Of a stretch of 64,000 bases of DNA, positions 24,352 through 33,172 are shown piece by piece. The first letter of the stretch is position 1. Every line of letters begins with the position of its first letter. Position numbers and translations under genes: made by a program. Under the pieces are notes generated by a model. That model was not told the DNA's origin. It saw only the letters and a program-made list of their open reading frames with translations, and searched no databases. Location: positions 1-64,000 of the forward strand of contig JAGIBF010000005.1 of assembly GCA_017744515.1 (NCBI GenBank), given 5' to 3'. Source of the stretch: Niastella sp. (GTDB lineage: Bacteria; Bacteroidota; Bacteroidia; Chitinophagales; Chitinophagaceae).

Positions 24352-25479
24352 TTATTTCCCTGTTTTGATGAGTTTTTGCACGATCACCGATCCAGGATAC
24401 ATGATCCTGGCCATATAGCTGCCCGCCGGCAAGGTAGCCAATGAAATACTATGGCTGCCGGCCACTACCTGCTCCAGGTTTTCATGGTGCACTATACGGC
24501 CTATATTATCAAGTATCATGACAGAATTAGGTTTTTTACCGGCAGTCCATTTGATCTGCACGATATCAGAAAAGGGATTGGGAAACAGGGAGATCATGGC
24601 AGGACTATTTTCCCGTACGAGCCTTGGCCGGGACGAACTCTCTTCAGCGGGTAGCAGTGCCACATCGGCGCAGCTATTGCAGGAAGAAAAAACATGCGCT
24701 GTCGGTACTCCCCATCCGTTGGGCTTGTTGGTGCCTCCGGTAGCAGACGAATGGGAATTGCTCAGGCAAATCAATAATTTGGGGTCATTGGTCAGCGTAT
24801 CGAGCAATTGTGAATAAGAATAAACTGATACGCAGGCCATGCCGTAAGGTACCGAATAGGCATCTTTTACTTTATTGATAAGGACATTTTGTTTTACCTG
24901 GCTTCCCTTTCCGAGGCACACACTGCCAGCTACCGAACTATTGTCGGTAATGATACCCCCAAACTCAGCCAGGCCATTATTTATATACCATGAATAAGGA
25001 TTATTGATCACGAGGTAATTGAAAGAACGGCTCGATGCGGAGGCAGTAACATTCATAAGAATATTAGGTTTTGATGCGGTAGCATAAGGTCCTTCGAATG
25101 AAAGATTGGTCGTAATCTCGAATCTTCCATAATTGTATACAGCGCAGTTGCCCCGCCAGATCATACCACTTCCTCCCCCACCGGCCGTGAGTTTGGCGCC
25201 CGGCCTGATCACGATGGTGCCGGAGTCCATGTTCAATACATTAATGGTAAGTTCTGTACAAACGATAAGTGTACCACCGCGCAGCGTAAGCTGGTTGAAA
25301 GTAGCCGGCGCTCCATAATGCCATTTTTTTATGCCGAGCAATATCGTCTCGTTATCGGAGACGGTTGCTTCATTACCTACACAGGACTCTAAAGGCGGCG
25401 CAGCTTTACATTGGCTAAACGCAGGTTGATACAATAGTTGCAGAAATGCAACGCAGATAAGCATAGCAAGGGCACGCAT
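24352..25479 (-). CDS. Exported protein with type IX secretion C-terminal sorting domain
   Basis: 375 aa. The signal peptide is MRALAMLICVAFLQLLYQPA-FSQ. The middle part looks like a parallel beta-helix (TLRGGTLIVCTELTINVLNM, MDSGTIVIRPGAKLTAGGG). The last 80 residues form a T9SS type A sorting domain: ISLFPNPFSDIVQIKW, IGRIVHHENLEQ, LPAGSYMARI and the basic end KLIKTGK. It should be exported across the outer membrane and processed there. The function of the mature part is unknown, and no T9SS machinery gene is in the window. Confidence 0.9.
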   Translation of the reverse strand: MRALAMLICVAFLQLLYQPAFSQCKAAPPLESCVGNEATVSDNETILLGIKKWHYGAPATFNQLTLRGGTLIVCTELTINVLNMDSGTIVIRPGAKLTAGGGGSGMIWRGNCAVYNYGRFEITTNLSFEGPYATASKPNILMNVTASASSRSFNYLVINNPYSWYINNGLAEFGGIITDNSSVAGSVCLGKGSQVKQNVLINKVKDAYSVPYGMACVSVYSYSQLLDTLTNDPKLLICLSNSHSSATGGTNKPNGWGVPTAHVFSSCNSCADVALLPAEESSSRPRLVRENSPAMISLFPNPFSDIVQIKWTAGKKPNSVMILDNIGRIVHHENLEQVVAGSHSISLATLPAGSYMARIMYPGSVIVQKLIKTGK

Positions 25480-25614
25480 GGGAATAGGGGTTTGAGGGTT
25501 TTTATGCAGGATATCAGGTTCTCAAACAAAATACCCCATGCGTCCGGTGCCTGAAAGCGAATCCGTTTAAGCTGAATGATTAACGGGTCGAATTGCACAA
25601 TTTACGTAGTGAAC

Positions 25615-26379
25615 TTACTGCCCCAGCCACCGTTTAAACTCGTTCACCTTTTCCCTGCTCACCAGTATTTCTTTTTCCATGGAGGGATCGAGGAACAGCT
25701 TTAACCGGTTGCCAAAGTAAGGATGTATCTGCTCCACACTTTTAAAAGCAATGAGCAGGGAACGGTTGATGCGAAAGAACAGCTGCGGATCGAGCATCGA
25801 TTCCAACTCTTCCAATGTATACTCTACCAGGTACTTCTGACTATCGAAGGTCTTAAAGAATATAAAGCGGCCTTCAGAGAAAAAGTAAGCGATGGTAGCT
25901 GTTTCAATAGAGGCAAACTTCTGCCCCTGCCTTACCAGGAAACGGGTTCGCCAGGCAGTTTGTAAAGTAGATGTTGCAGTAGCAGTGGTTGCTACAGCAG
26001 TTGTTGCACCGATAGCCTGTTCCGGCAACGGCAATGTAGTAGTATAAGCTTCTTCCTGCACGCGGTTCATAAAGGCCGCCGGTAAGAGATGTTCAAGATG
26101 GCTGATGCGGAAAGCGTAGAATGTAAACTGGTCTGACTGTACTGTGAAAATAACCGTAGCGTTGATCCTACCGCTTGAGAGATCGGCGATCTGGTGTTCT
26201 TTCACGGCTCTTTCACTCATCAAAATAATATCCGGGATGCCATGCTGCTCCAGCCAATGGGCCGAAGCAAAAATAGCAGGGATTGTTCCAATGATGTGGA
26301 TGGAGTGATCGATCTTTTTCAAAGCCCGTTCTAATAACCTTACAACGCGCTTTTCCCCTTCCACGACTAATACCTTCAT
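25615..26379 (-). CDS. LytTR DNA-binding protein with a degenerate receiver domain
   Basis: 254 aa. The C-terminal domain (about 145-254) is a clear LytTR domain: FASIETATIAYFFSEGRFIF, DSQKYLVEYTLEELESML, FFRINRSLLIAFKSVEQIHP. The N-terminal domain has receiver topology but lacks the chemistry. The acidic pair is EG instead of ED (VLVVEGE), the phosphorylated Asp position is S55 (PDIILMSE), and the conserved Lys after the last strand is replaced (HLLPA). The linker is Ala/Thr-rich (TTAVATTATATS). No histidine kinase is adjacent. It probably works without phosphorylation. Confidence 0.88.
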   Translation of the reverse strand: MKVLVVEGEKRVVRLLERALKKIDHSIHIIGTIPAIFASAHWLEQHGIPDIILMSERAVKEHQIADLSSGRINATVIFTVQSDQFTFYAFRISHLEHLLPAAFMNRVQEEAYTTTLPLPEQAIGATTAVATTATATSTLQTAWRTRFLVRQGQKFASIETATIAYFFSEGRFIFFKTFDSQKYLVEYTLEELESMLDPQLFFRINRSLLIAFKSVEQIHPYFGNRLKLFLDPSMEKEILVSREKVNEFKRWLGQ

Positions 26380-26538
26380 GATTCTGCATTTTATCGGTTG
26401 AGAAATACGGTACTTTCAACAGCCGGCAAATGTAGAGAACCCCATAGCGGTAAAAAGGACGAACGTTATAGACAGTTAATCAGAAAGAATAAACCGAATG
26501 AATTAATGGATGAACCGTATTAGTTTTTTATAGCAGTT

Positions 26539-27435
26539 TTAGAAGCTTTTCTTTATCCAGGACTGCAATGTAGCTGGTTTCCAGGCTCCTGGCACAATGA
26601 TACGACGAATGGTATGCAGCGGATCATTGAGGTCGCGCTTGCCTGATAACTGGAAGGCTGCTATCATGCCGCGTTGCTTCAATTGTGGTATGGCTTGTGG
26701 GTTCCATAGACCAAAAGGATAGGCAAAATAAGTAACGGGTTTACCGGTAATGGTTTCCAGTTGTTTGGATGGCTTCTCAATTTGAGTCACCCAATCCTGT
26801 CCCTGGTATTGCTTTACATTATGATGATCCCAGGTATGTGAACCAATGACATTTCCCTGATCGGCCAGGTCTTTGATCTGTGTTTTGCTCATGTAGTGAG
26901 GTCTTCCGATCGATACGGTCATCACGAAGAACAGACCTTTGAACCCATACTTATTCATTTCGGGCAACGCCACAGTATATTGCTCCAGGTCGGTATCATC
27001 GAACGTGAGCATGACGGGTTTGGATGGAAGTGCAGCCCCGGTGGTGAGGTAAGCATATAACTGATCGGGCAGTATGGTATGGTAACCGCTATCCGCCAGC
27101 ATTTTCATCTGATCGCGGAAGGTTTGCACCGGTACAATATAGTTCTGTGCTGTTTTGGAATCGGTATCTCTCCATTCGCGTATCTGGTGATAACAAAGGA
27201 TGGGCACTTCACGGCGGGCCATCACTTTGGCGGGGTCAACCACTACTGCTGTGGCAGCGGTTGGGACATCAACCGGCTTGGATATAACCGGCGGCTCGGC
27301 TTTCGTAGCGTCTGCAAAGGGTGGCGCAGCGATAGACACGTTGGTACCGGGCGTATTTTGACAACTGTAAGCAAAAAACATACAGATTGCTACAGAAAGA
27401 TTCCTGGCAGAAAAATGGAGGGCTGTGGTTTTCAT
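26539..27435 (-). CDS. Polysaccharide deacetylase (NodB domain) lipoprotein
   Basis: 298 aa. Lipoprotein signal with Cys in MFFAYSCQN, then a Pro/Ala/Val-rich linker of about 45 residues. The NodB homology domain (about 75-298) has motif 1 MLTFDDTD (usually TFDDG), motif 2 SHTWDHHN with the metal histidines, and YFAYPFGLWN. It would remove acetyl groups from a surface polysaccharide or peptidoglycan, attached to a membrane. Substrate unknown. It is divergent from the J-domain gene. Confidence 0.92.
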   Translation of the reverse strand: MKTTALHFSARNLSVAICMFFAYSCQNTPGTNVSIAAPPFADATKAEPPVISKPVDVPTAATAVVVDPAKVMARREVPILCYHQIREWRDTDSKTAQNYIVPVQTFRDQMKMLADSGYHTILPDQLYAYLTTGAALPSKPVMLTFDDTDLEQYTVALPEMNKYGFKGLFFVMTVSIGRPHYMSKTQIKDLADQGNVIGSHTWDHHNVKQYQGQDWVTQIEKPSKQLETITGKPVTYFAYPFGLWNPQAIPQLKQRGMIAAFQLSGKRDLNDPLHTIRRIIVPGAWKPATLQSWIKKSF

Positions 27436-27536
27436 AGCGTTTAGGGAATAGGTAAACTTGGGTTTTATAACGGCAAACTTAAGATTTTGTTGCCTGATTC
27501 CGTAAGCAAATACGGCCTATTTTCGCACCGTTATAT

Positions 27537-28190
27537 ATGCAGCTAAAAGACTACTATAAAATACTGGAAGTGACACCGCTTGCCACCCAGCAAGAGATCA
27601 AAAAGTCCTTCCGCCGGCTGGCGTTGAAATATCATCCTGATAAAAACGAAGACTCCCCCCTTTCGGAAGCGATGTTCAAAGAAATACAGGAAGCCTGGGA
27701 AGTATTATCGGATCCTAAAAAGCGGGAAGAATATAACTACAAACGCTGGTTCAACCGCAGCATCGGCGGCAGCTATACTGAACGTGCGCTCACGCCTGCC
27801 GCTATCCTCGCTTCAGCCCGGCAGTTGAAAGACTATGTAGCATCGATGAATATTTTTCAGATCGACTTCGATGCTTTGAGCTTTCACATCCGGCAATTAT
27901 TGAGTGATAGTAATATTGGCATCCTCCGGCAGTTTAATGATGTACCTACCAATCGCAACATCAACAAAACCCTGCTGCAAGCTGCGGAGCCCCTACCCTT
28001 GAAGTACCTGCAACCTATTGCGCTGCTGCTGGCCAAACTGGCCGGTAATGACGAGCCCACCATCCGCGCCATCGATCATGCCGTGCAACAAAGAAAGCGC
28101 CGCGACCTGTGGGAGAAATACAAATGGGTGGCAGTGGTGGTAGTCACCGGGCTTATCTGCTGGCTCATGTACAAGGTTGGCAACCAGTAA
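27537..28190 (+). CDS. J-domain protein with C-terminal membrane anchor
   Basis: 217 aa. A complete J domain at residues 1-70 with the HPD motif ([11 protein letters not shown]) should stimulate a DnaK ATPase. The Gly/Phe-rich and zinc-finger parts of DnaJ are absent. The middle region is helical without a recognised domain. One C-terminal hydrophobic helix ([19 protein letters not shown]) indicates a tail-anchored membrane protein with the J domain in the cytoplasm. Preceded by TATTTTCG (27518-27525), a near match to the -7 consensus. Confidence 0.9.
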   Translation: MQLKDYYKILEVTPLATQQEIKKSFRRLALKYHPDKNEDSPLSEAMFKEIQEAWEVLSDPKKREEYNYKRWFNRSIGGSYTERALTPAAILASARQLKDYVASMNIFQIDFDALSFHIRQLLSDSNIGILRQFNDVPTNRNINKTLLQAAEPLPLKYLQPIALLLAKLAGNDEPTIRAIDHAVQQRKRRDLWEKYKWVAVVVVTGLICWLMYKVGNQ

Positions 28191-28509
28191 ACTTAGGATT
28201 TAGCTGTCAGGTGTTAACTGTTGGCTGCCCTTTTCTTCACATCGCAATTCATAGCAAAGAAACCACAATTCGTGCAATCCCGCATTGCTGCTGCATTTGA
28301 TTGAATATACCTTTGTTCAACTTTCACCCCACGTTGTTCATCCGTACTGTTGTTTCCCAACTCAGGCTTCGACAAAGTTTATCCCGCCATCGCGGGACTC
28401 AGTCTGACATCGCTATTCATCCTGTGATCATCCTGCCCGTATCATCACCTGTTGCAGACCATCTATAACCTGCAGACAGACATTTATTTGAATTTAAAAC
28501 TTAAACGCA
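28191..28509. other. Intergenic region before the cytochrome gene
   Basis: Holds a TTAGCTGTCAGG-type word repeat (28191-28227), a consensus promoter (28285-28315), and a variant of the CTTCGACAAGCTCAG repeat (28366-28411) whose middle is replaced by a hairpin insert TCCCGCCATCGCGGGA. The latter two are in the 190-nt leader of the cytochrome gene. No coding signal. Confidence 0.6.
28285..28315 (+). promoter_or_regulatory. Promoter of the cytochrome c gene
   Basis: TTG (28285-28287), 20 nt, then TACCTTTG (28308-28315), an exact fit to the Bacteroidota pattern. The start site would be near 28320, giving a leader of about 190 nt that contains a repeat with a hairpin. Confidence 0.6.
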
Positions 28510-29139
28510 ATGAAGAAGAAGTTGATGCTTACGGGCATCATGGGCTTGCTCGTGGGCGCCATCGTGCTGGTAGATGCCAGTTGTACAACACAAGCAGAGA
28601 AAAAAGCAGATGTATTGCCGCAAAGCAAAGAACTTACGCACGGTGAACTGGTAACACGTGGTAAGTACCTGGTAACTGTTGGACTTTGCAATGATTGTCA
28701 CTCGCCGAAAAAGTTTGGCCCGCATGGCATGTCGCTGGATGAGGAACGTTTATTGTCCGGTCACCCGGAAGGCAGCACGATTCCAACAGTAGATTCCAAA
28801 TCACTTAAACCGGGAGGCTGGGTATTATTTTCTGGTGATCTTACCGCTGCTGTAGGTCCATGGGGTGTTACTTATTCCGCCAACCTTACGCCTGATTCTA
28901 CTACTGGTATCGGCGCCTGGAGTGAAGAGACTTTTGTGAAGACCATACGTACCGGCAAGCACCTGGGTCAGGAAGGCGGTCGTCCTATTTTACCACCCAT
29001 GCCCTGGGAGTTTGTTGGAAAAATGACCGATGAAGACCTTAAAGCCGTATATACTTATTTGCAGTCATTGCCTCCTGTGAAGAACCGGGTACCTGCGCCT
29101 GTACCTCCTGCAGAAGCAGCCAAATTGGCGAAGTTGTAA
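28510..29139 (+). CDS. c-type cytochrome lipoprotein (single CXXCH)
   Basis: 209 aa. Signal peptide with possible lipobox Cys (IVLVDASCTTQ). One heme-binding CNDCH motif lies near residue 61 (GLCNDCHSPKKFGP). A later Met-containing segment (LPPMPWEFVGKMTDEDLKAVYTYLQSLPPV, cited as PPMPWEF and YTYLQSLPPV) probably gives the axial ligand. The tail is Pro/Ala-rich. It is an electron carrier in the periplasm or on a membrane; no oxidase genes are adjacent. A good terminator follows. Confidence 0.9.
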   Translation: MKKKLMLTGIMGLLVGAIVLVDASCTTQAEKKADVLPQSKELTHGELVTRGKYLVTVGLCNDCHSPKKFGPHGMSLDEERLLSGHPEGSTIPTVDSKSLKPGGWVLFSGDLTAAVGPWGVTYSANLTPDSTTGIGAWSEETFVKTIRTGKHLGQEGGRPILPPMPWEFVGKMTDEDLKAVYTYLQSLPPVKNRVPAPVPPAEAAKLAKL

Positions 29140-29166
29140 GGGGCAATTAAAAAGGTACATCCAATA

Positions 29167-29197
29167 AAAGCATCCCCGTAAGGATGCTTTTTGTTTT
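29167..29197 (+). terminator. Intrinsic terminator of the cytochrome gene
   Basis: The 9-bp stem AAAGCATCC / GGATGCTTT (29167-29175 with 29182-29190) is followed by TTGTTTTA. Confidence 0.88.
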
Positions 29198-29356
29198 AGA
29201 AAGGCGTAAGAAGCAACCCCGCCAGCCTGTAAAAAATAACCACCCTCTGCTATTTTTCATTTCGGCAGGATTGCGATCATAAAGCTATTACTATAAAAAC
29301 CCGTAGCAGGCAAACAAACTACCAGCGGAAGGACTCTTCGACAAAAAGCACCCTAT

Positions 29357-29386
29357 CATTTCGTCGGCTGTCCCGTCATTTCGTCG
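29357..29386. repeat. CATTTCGTCG direct repeats, 20 bp apart
   Basis: CATTTCGTCG occurs at 29357-29366 and 29377-29386, just past the stop of the LytTR response regulator. A related GTTTCGTCGG lies on the minus strand upstream of the kinase start (about 31270-31282). Two-turn spacing suggests protein binding, possibly by the LytTR regulator itself, but their place at a 3' end is odd. Confidence 0.4.
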
Positions 29387-29396
29387 CGGATCAAGA

Positions 29397-30137
29397 TCAG
29401 TACATGAGGCGGCGCAGGTCTTCGGTATAGCTGCGGCTAACCTTGAGAGACACATTGTTGGAAGTGATGACCAGTATGCCGTTGTCTTCCCGGTATACTT
29501 CTTTGATGTGATTGATGTTCACGATCCAGGAGCGGTGAATGCGTATGAAGTGCCGGGGATCGAGGCGTTGCACGATCACGCCGATGCCATAGTTGCTGAG
29601 GTATTGTTTCTTTTCGGTAAACAGGCGGGTATAATCTCTTTCTGCTTCGAGGTAAATGATATCGGCCGTTTGTATGTTGGTGAGTTTGCTGCCGCTTTCC
29701 ACCAGTATTCTTTCTGAATAGGTAGTAGCTGTATAGCTTGCCTGGTCGACAAGCGTTTTAACCGCTTCCATGGAAGCGTTGCCCGATCTCAACAGGACTT
29801 TGGATACTGCCTGCCTGAACCTGTCCAACGTATAAGGTTTCAACAGGTAGTCGATGGCGTTGGAGTCGAAGGCTTTGAGGGCATATTGATCGTAAGCGGT
29901 GGTGAAGATGATCTGGGGCACGTGCACGATCTGCTGTATTACCTGGAAGCCGCTAAGGCCTGGCATCTGTATATCCAGGAATATAAGATCGGGCTCCAGC
30001 CGGTTGATGGCTGTAACTGCTTCCTGCCCATGGCTGCATTCGCCGATGATCTGCAACTCTTCAAAGGCGGCAAGGTATTGGCGTATTACCAGCCGCGCTG
30101 CATCTTCATCATCGATGATCAATACTTTCTTTGTCAT
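29397..30137 (-). CDS. LytTR family response regulator
   Basis: 246 aa. A canonical receiver (VLIIDDEDAARL acidic pair, PDLIFLDIQMPG phospho-acceptor Asp, IFTTAYDQYALKAF, DYLLKP Lys) is followed by a LytTR DNA-binding domain (IIYLEAERDYTRLFT, FIRIHRSWIVNINHI). It lies 6 bp after its histidine kinase gene, so the pair is one operon. Targets are unknown. It contrasts with the phosphorylation-incompetent LytTR protein at 25615-26379. Confidence 0.95.
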   Translation of the reverse strand: MTKKVLIIDDEDAARLVIRQYLAAFEELQIIGECSHGQEAVTAINRLEPDLIFLDIQMPGLSGFQVIQQIVHVPQIIFTTAYDQYALKAFDSNAIDYLLKPYTLDRFRQAVSKVLLRSGNASMEAVKTLVDQASYTATTYSERILVESGSKLTNIQTADIIYLEAERDYTRLFTEKKQYLSNYGIGVIVQRLDPRHFIRIHRSWIVNINHIKEVYREDNGILVITSNNVSLKVSRSYTEDLRRLMY

Positions 30138-30143
30138 GATAGT

Positions 30144-31229
30144 CTATAAGGGTATGTAAAAATAAGAGGTGAACCCGGTAGGTACATTGGCTTGCACAAA
30201 CAGCTCTTCGTTGTACAAGCGCTGCAACCGCTGGCGGGTATTTTTCAGTCCGATGCCTTCTGCACGTTGCAATTGGAGCCAATCTCCTTTAAACCCTGCA
30301 CCGGTATCGCTGATCGTGATCTTTGCATACTGGCCTTCCCGTATACAGGATATTTTAATAATGCCTCCGCTGATGCTGCCCCCGATGCCATGTTTCACCG
30401 CGTTTTCTACCAATGGCTGCAACAACATAGGTGGAATCAGTATCTGCAATACAGATTCGTCGGTATCGTATTCTACTTTGAGCCGTGATTTGAACCGGTG
30501 CATTTCCAGTTCGATCCAGGTATGAATGAAATCCAGTTCTTCTGCCAGCGTCACTTCATGTTTTTGGGTACTGCGCAATGCATACCGGAAAGTATCGGCC
30601 AAACGGGCGATCATTACCCGGGTAGCTTCCATTTCGGGTGGCACAGTAGCGCTGATAGAGTTGAGGGTATTGAACAGGAAGTGGGGTTGTATCTGTGCCT
30701 TCAACGCATTCACTTCGCTTTGATAGGCCAGGGACAGCAGCTCTTTTTCTTTTTGCAACTGTCGCTGGCTCTTCAACCAAAAATTATACGCGTGCATGAT
30801 ACCAAACTGTATGAGGTAAAACAAGAATGGCAGGTAATAGGCAAACCAAAAGCTGTAAACGCCCCGTTCTTTATGGGTTACGATCATGATCACGCTGCTT
30901 TCTACCCAACACCGGATGTATAGAAAAACAACCGCGCAAGCGATGTGCGCCAGCAGGATCAGGGTGAGTGGCCGGTCTTTCAATTTGCGAAAGATGATCC
31001 ACCAGATGGGCAATGTAAGCAGGGCCTGAACACCAGCTCCTATGGAAATATCCGTCAGTATTGCTTTATCGATCCCTGTTGCAGGCGCGCCAAACTTGAT
31101 AGAGATAAGCGCATAGTAGTAAATGATCCCGTACAGGATGAAAAATAACAACCAGAGCAAAAACTCCTTCAGGCTGATGGTCCAGATGATCCGTTTAGCT
31201 AATAGCCGCTCCCATGTGTTGCCGCTCAT
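30144..31229 (-). CDS. LytS-type sensor histidine kinase
   Basis: 361 aa from the MSGNTWERLL start (31229). The open frame extends upstream to 31358, but that part has no membrane or domain features and overlaps the divergent gene. Four hydrophobic segments occupy residues about 20-150, then a coiled region (QLQKEKELLSLAYQSEVNAL), the His box AQIQPHFLFNTLNSI, the N box QPLVENAVKHGIGG and the G box ITISDTGAGFKGD. It should phosphorylate the regulator encoded 6 bp downstream. The signal is unknown. Confidence 0.94.
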   Translation of the reverse strand: MSGNTWERLLAKRIIWTISLKEFLLWLLFFILYGIIYYYALISIKFGAPATGIDKAILTDISIGAGVQALLTLPIWWIIFRKLKDRPLTLILLAHIACAVVFLYIRCWVESSVIMIVTHKERGVYSFWFAYYLPFLFYLIQFGIMHAYNFWLKSQRQLQKEKELLSLAYQSEVNALKAQIQPHFLFNTLNSISATVPPEMEATRVMIARLADTFRYALRSTQKHEVTLAEELDFIHTWIELEMHRFKSRLKVEYDTDESVLQILIPPMLLQPLVENAVKHGIGGSISGGIIKISCIREGQYAKITISDTGAGFKGDWLQLQRAEGIGLKNTRQRLQRLYNEELFVQANVPTGFTSYFYIPL

Positions 31230-31286
31230 ACTATAAAAATACCATATCCGGGATGCCGGACAGGCAACTATCCGACGAAACGGGTA

Positions 31287-31318
31287 TTGCTTCGATGAGC
31301 GGCAATATCTTATCTTTA
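31287..31318 (+). promoter_or_regulatory. Promoter of the amidohydrolase gene
   Basis: TTG (31287-31289), 21 nt, then TATCTTTA (31311-31318), one mismatch to TAnnTTTG. Start codon at 31341. Confidence 0.45.
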
Positions 31319-31340
31319 ATCGATTAAACGCAACCGCTTC

Positions 31341-33098
31341 ATGAGAAAAATACAGCACCTGCTCCTGCCCATACTGGCGGGTTTATCCTTCACTGTTCTT
31401 GCTCAAAATCAACCCGGTACGCCTAAGATCGAAAAGCCTGCCGGCCCCCTGGTGATCTACAAGGTAAGTGTGATCAATGTGCTCACCGGGAAAGCTGAAG
31501 CCGACCAAACCATCGTTATCGAAAATGACCGCATCACTGCTGCCGGCCCTTCCAAAAAGATCAAGGCGCCTGCCAATGCCATTACGATCGATGGTACCGG
31601 CAGGTACGTGATGCCGGGCATGACGGATGCACATATTCACTTTTTCCAGAGCGGGGGCTTGTATACACGTCCCGACGGCGCCAACCTCAATCAGGTGTAT
31701 CCCTACGAAAAGGATCAACAGTGGGTAAAGGACAACCTGTATGGCCTCATGGCCCGTTACCTCGCCTGCGGCATTACCACGGTAATCGACGTGGGCGGCC
31801 CCATGAGCAATTACAGCATTCGCGATTCAGTGAATGCACGTACCGCCGCTCCTACAGCTTTTGTAACCGGACCACTGGTCTCCACTTACCAACCTCCCAA
31901 CCTCGATAAAAAAGACCCACCTATTGTAAAGGTTACCACTGCCGATGAAGCGCGTGCATTGGTGCAAAAGCAGCTGCCACTTAAACCTGATTTCATCAAG
32001 ATATGGTACATCGTATTACCCAATCAGAAAGCGGAAGCTACTTTACCGATCGTAAAAGCCGCCATAGAAGAAAGCCATGCCAATGGCTTAAAAGTGGCTG
32101 TTCATGCCACGCAGTACGAAACAGCCAAACTGGCCGTGACTGCCGGCGCCGATATACTGGTACATAGTGTAGATGATAAAATATTGGACAATGAGATGCT
32201 GCAATTACTGAAGACCAAACAAACCGTTTATATTCCCACGCTCATCGTTGCCCAGAACTACAACCGTACTTTCAGCCAGCAGTTCAACTTCACGGCGCAT
32301 GATTTCAAGTACAGTGATCCTTTTATGCTGGGCACCTTGATGGACCCGCAGCACATCGAGAAAAACAAGATCACTTTCGATTACAAGAAGACACGCAATT
32401 ACATTCGTATTCCCGACAAGGAAGACAGCACCATGATCACCAACCTCAAGCTGGCGCAGGATGCAGGCGTATTGGTGGTAACGGGAACCGATGCCGGTAA
32501 TATCGGTACGCAACATGCTTCTTCCTATTATGATGAGCTGCTGGTGATGAAGCAGGCAGGGCTCAGCAATGCCGATATCATCCGTGCTGCTACCATCAAT
32601 GCCGCCAAGGGGTTTGGCAAGGACAAAGATTATGGCAGTATCGAGAAGGGCAAGGTCGCTGATCTGTTACTGCTGGACAAAGACCCATTGCAAGACCTCA
32701 CCATTCTCAGCAATATCAATACGGTGATCCACCGCGGCGTTCCCATGCAGCCCAAACAATTGCTGCCCGTGACGCCGGAAAGCCTGGCGCAGCAACAATT
32801 GAATGCTTACAATGCCAGGAACATCGATGCTTTCCTGGAACCATATAGTGACAGCGTACGCATTTATAGTTTTCCCAACACCTTGATCATGAAAGGCAAG
32901 GAAGACATGCGGAAACAATACAGCGGCATGTTCAACAACGTAAAGGAATTGCACTGCAAACTGGTGAACCGTATCGTGGAAGGCAATACCGTCATCGACC
33001 AGGAAAGTGTTACCGGCATTGGCAACAAGCCTTTAACGGCCATCGCCATTTATAAGATCGCCAACGATAAGATTGCTGAAGTGTATTTTATTCAGTAA
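31341..33098 (+). CDS. Exported amidohydrolase fused to a C-terminal NTF2/SnoaL-like domain
   Basis: 585 aa. The signal peptide is MRKIQHLLLPILAGLSFTVLA. Residues about 40-470 form a metal-dependent amidohydrolase: metal ligands in MTDAHIHFF, a DFIKIWYI Lys position, KVAVHATQYE and LVHSVDDK, VVTGTDAGN, and the GYGSIEKGKVADLLLLDKDP type ending. The last 110 residues (LNAYNARNIDAFLEPYSDSV, RIVEGNTVIDQESVTG, AIYKIANDKIAEVYFI) form an NTF2-like domain, an uncommon addition. It acts in the periplasm, on a substrate I cannot name (imidazolonepropionase- or dipeptidase-like). Confidence 0.92.
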   Translation: MRKIQHLLLPILAGLSFTVLAQNQPGTPKIEKPAGPLVIYKVSVINVLTGKAEADQTIVIENDRITAAGPSKKIKAPANAITIDGTGRYVMPGMTDAHIHFFQSGGLYTRPDGANLNQVYPYEKDQQWVKDNLYGLMARYLACGITTVIDVGGPMSNYSIRDSVNARTAAPTAFVTGPLVSTYQPPNLDKKDPPIVKVTTADEARALVQKQLPLKPDFIKIWYIVLPNQKAEATLPIVKAAIEESHANGLKVAVHATQYETAKLAVTAGADILVHSVDDKILDNEMLQLLKTKQTVYIPTLIVAQNYNRTFSQQFNFTAHDFKYSDPFMLGTLMDPQHIEKNKITFDYKKTRNYIRIPDKEDSTMITNLKLAQDAGVLVVTGTDAGNIGTQHASSYYDELLVMKQAGLSNADIIRAATINAAKGFGKDKDYGSIEKGKVADLLLLDKDPLQDLTILSNINTVIHRGVPMQPKQLLPVTPESLAQQQLNAYNARNIDAFLEPYSDSVRIYSFPNTLIMKGKEDMRKQYSGMFNNVKELHCKLVNRIVEGNTVIDQESVTGIGNKPLTAIAIYKIANDKIAEVYFIQ

Positions 33099-33106
33099 AA
33101 GATAAC

Positions 33107-33165
33107 TGTCAGGCTGAGTTTGTCGAAGCCGGCTTCGACAATCCTTCGACAAGCTCAGGATGACA
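33107..33165. repeat. Inverted pair of CTTCGACAAGCTCAG repeats between convergent genes
   Basis: A reversed copy (TGTCAGGCTGAGTTTGTCGA, from 33107) faces a forward copy (CCTTCGACAAGCTCAGGATG, from 33143) across a central GAAGCCGGCTTC. The pair can form a stem of about 22 bp and may act as a bidirectional terminator between the amidohydrolase and the cysteine desulfurase genes. Confidence 0.75.
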
Positions 33166-33172
33166 GCTATAA

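Noticed and set aside
31230..31358. N-terminal extension of the LytS kinase
   Set aside because: The 43 extra residues have no membrane or domain features, overlap the divergent amidohydrolase gene and its promoter.
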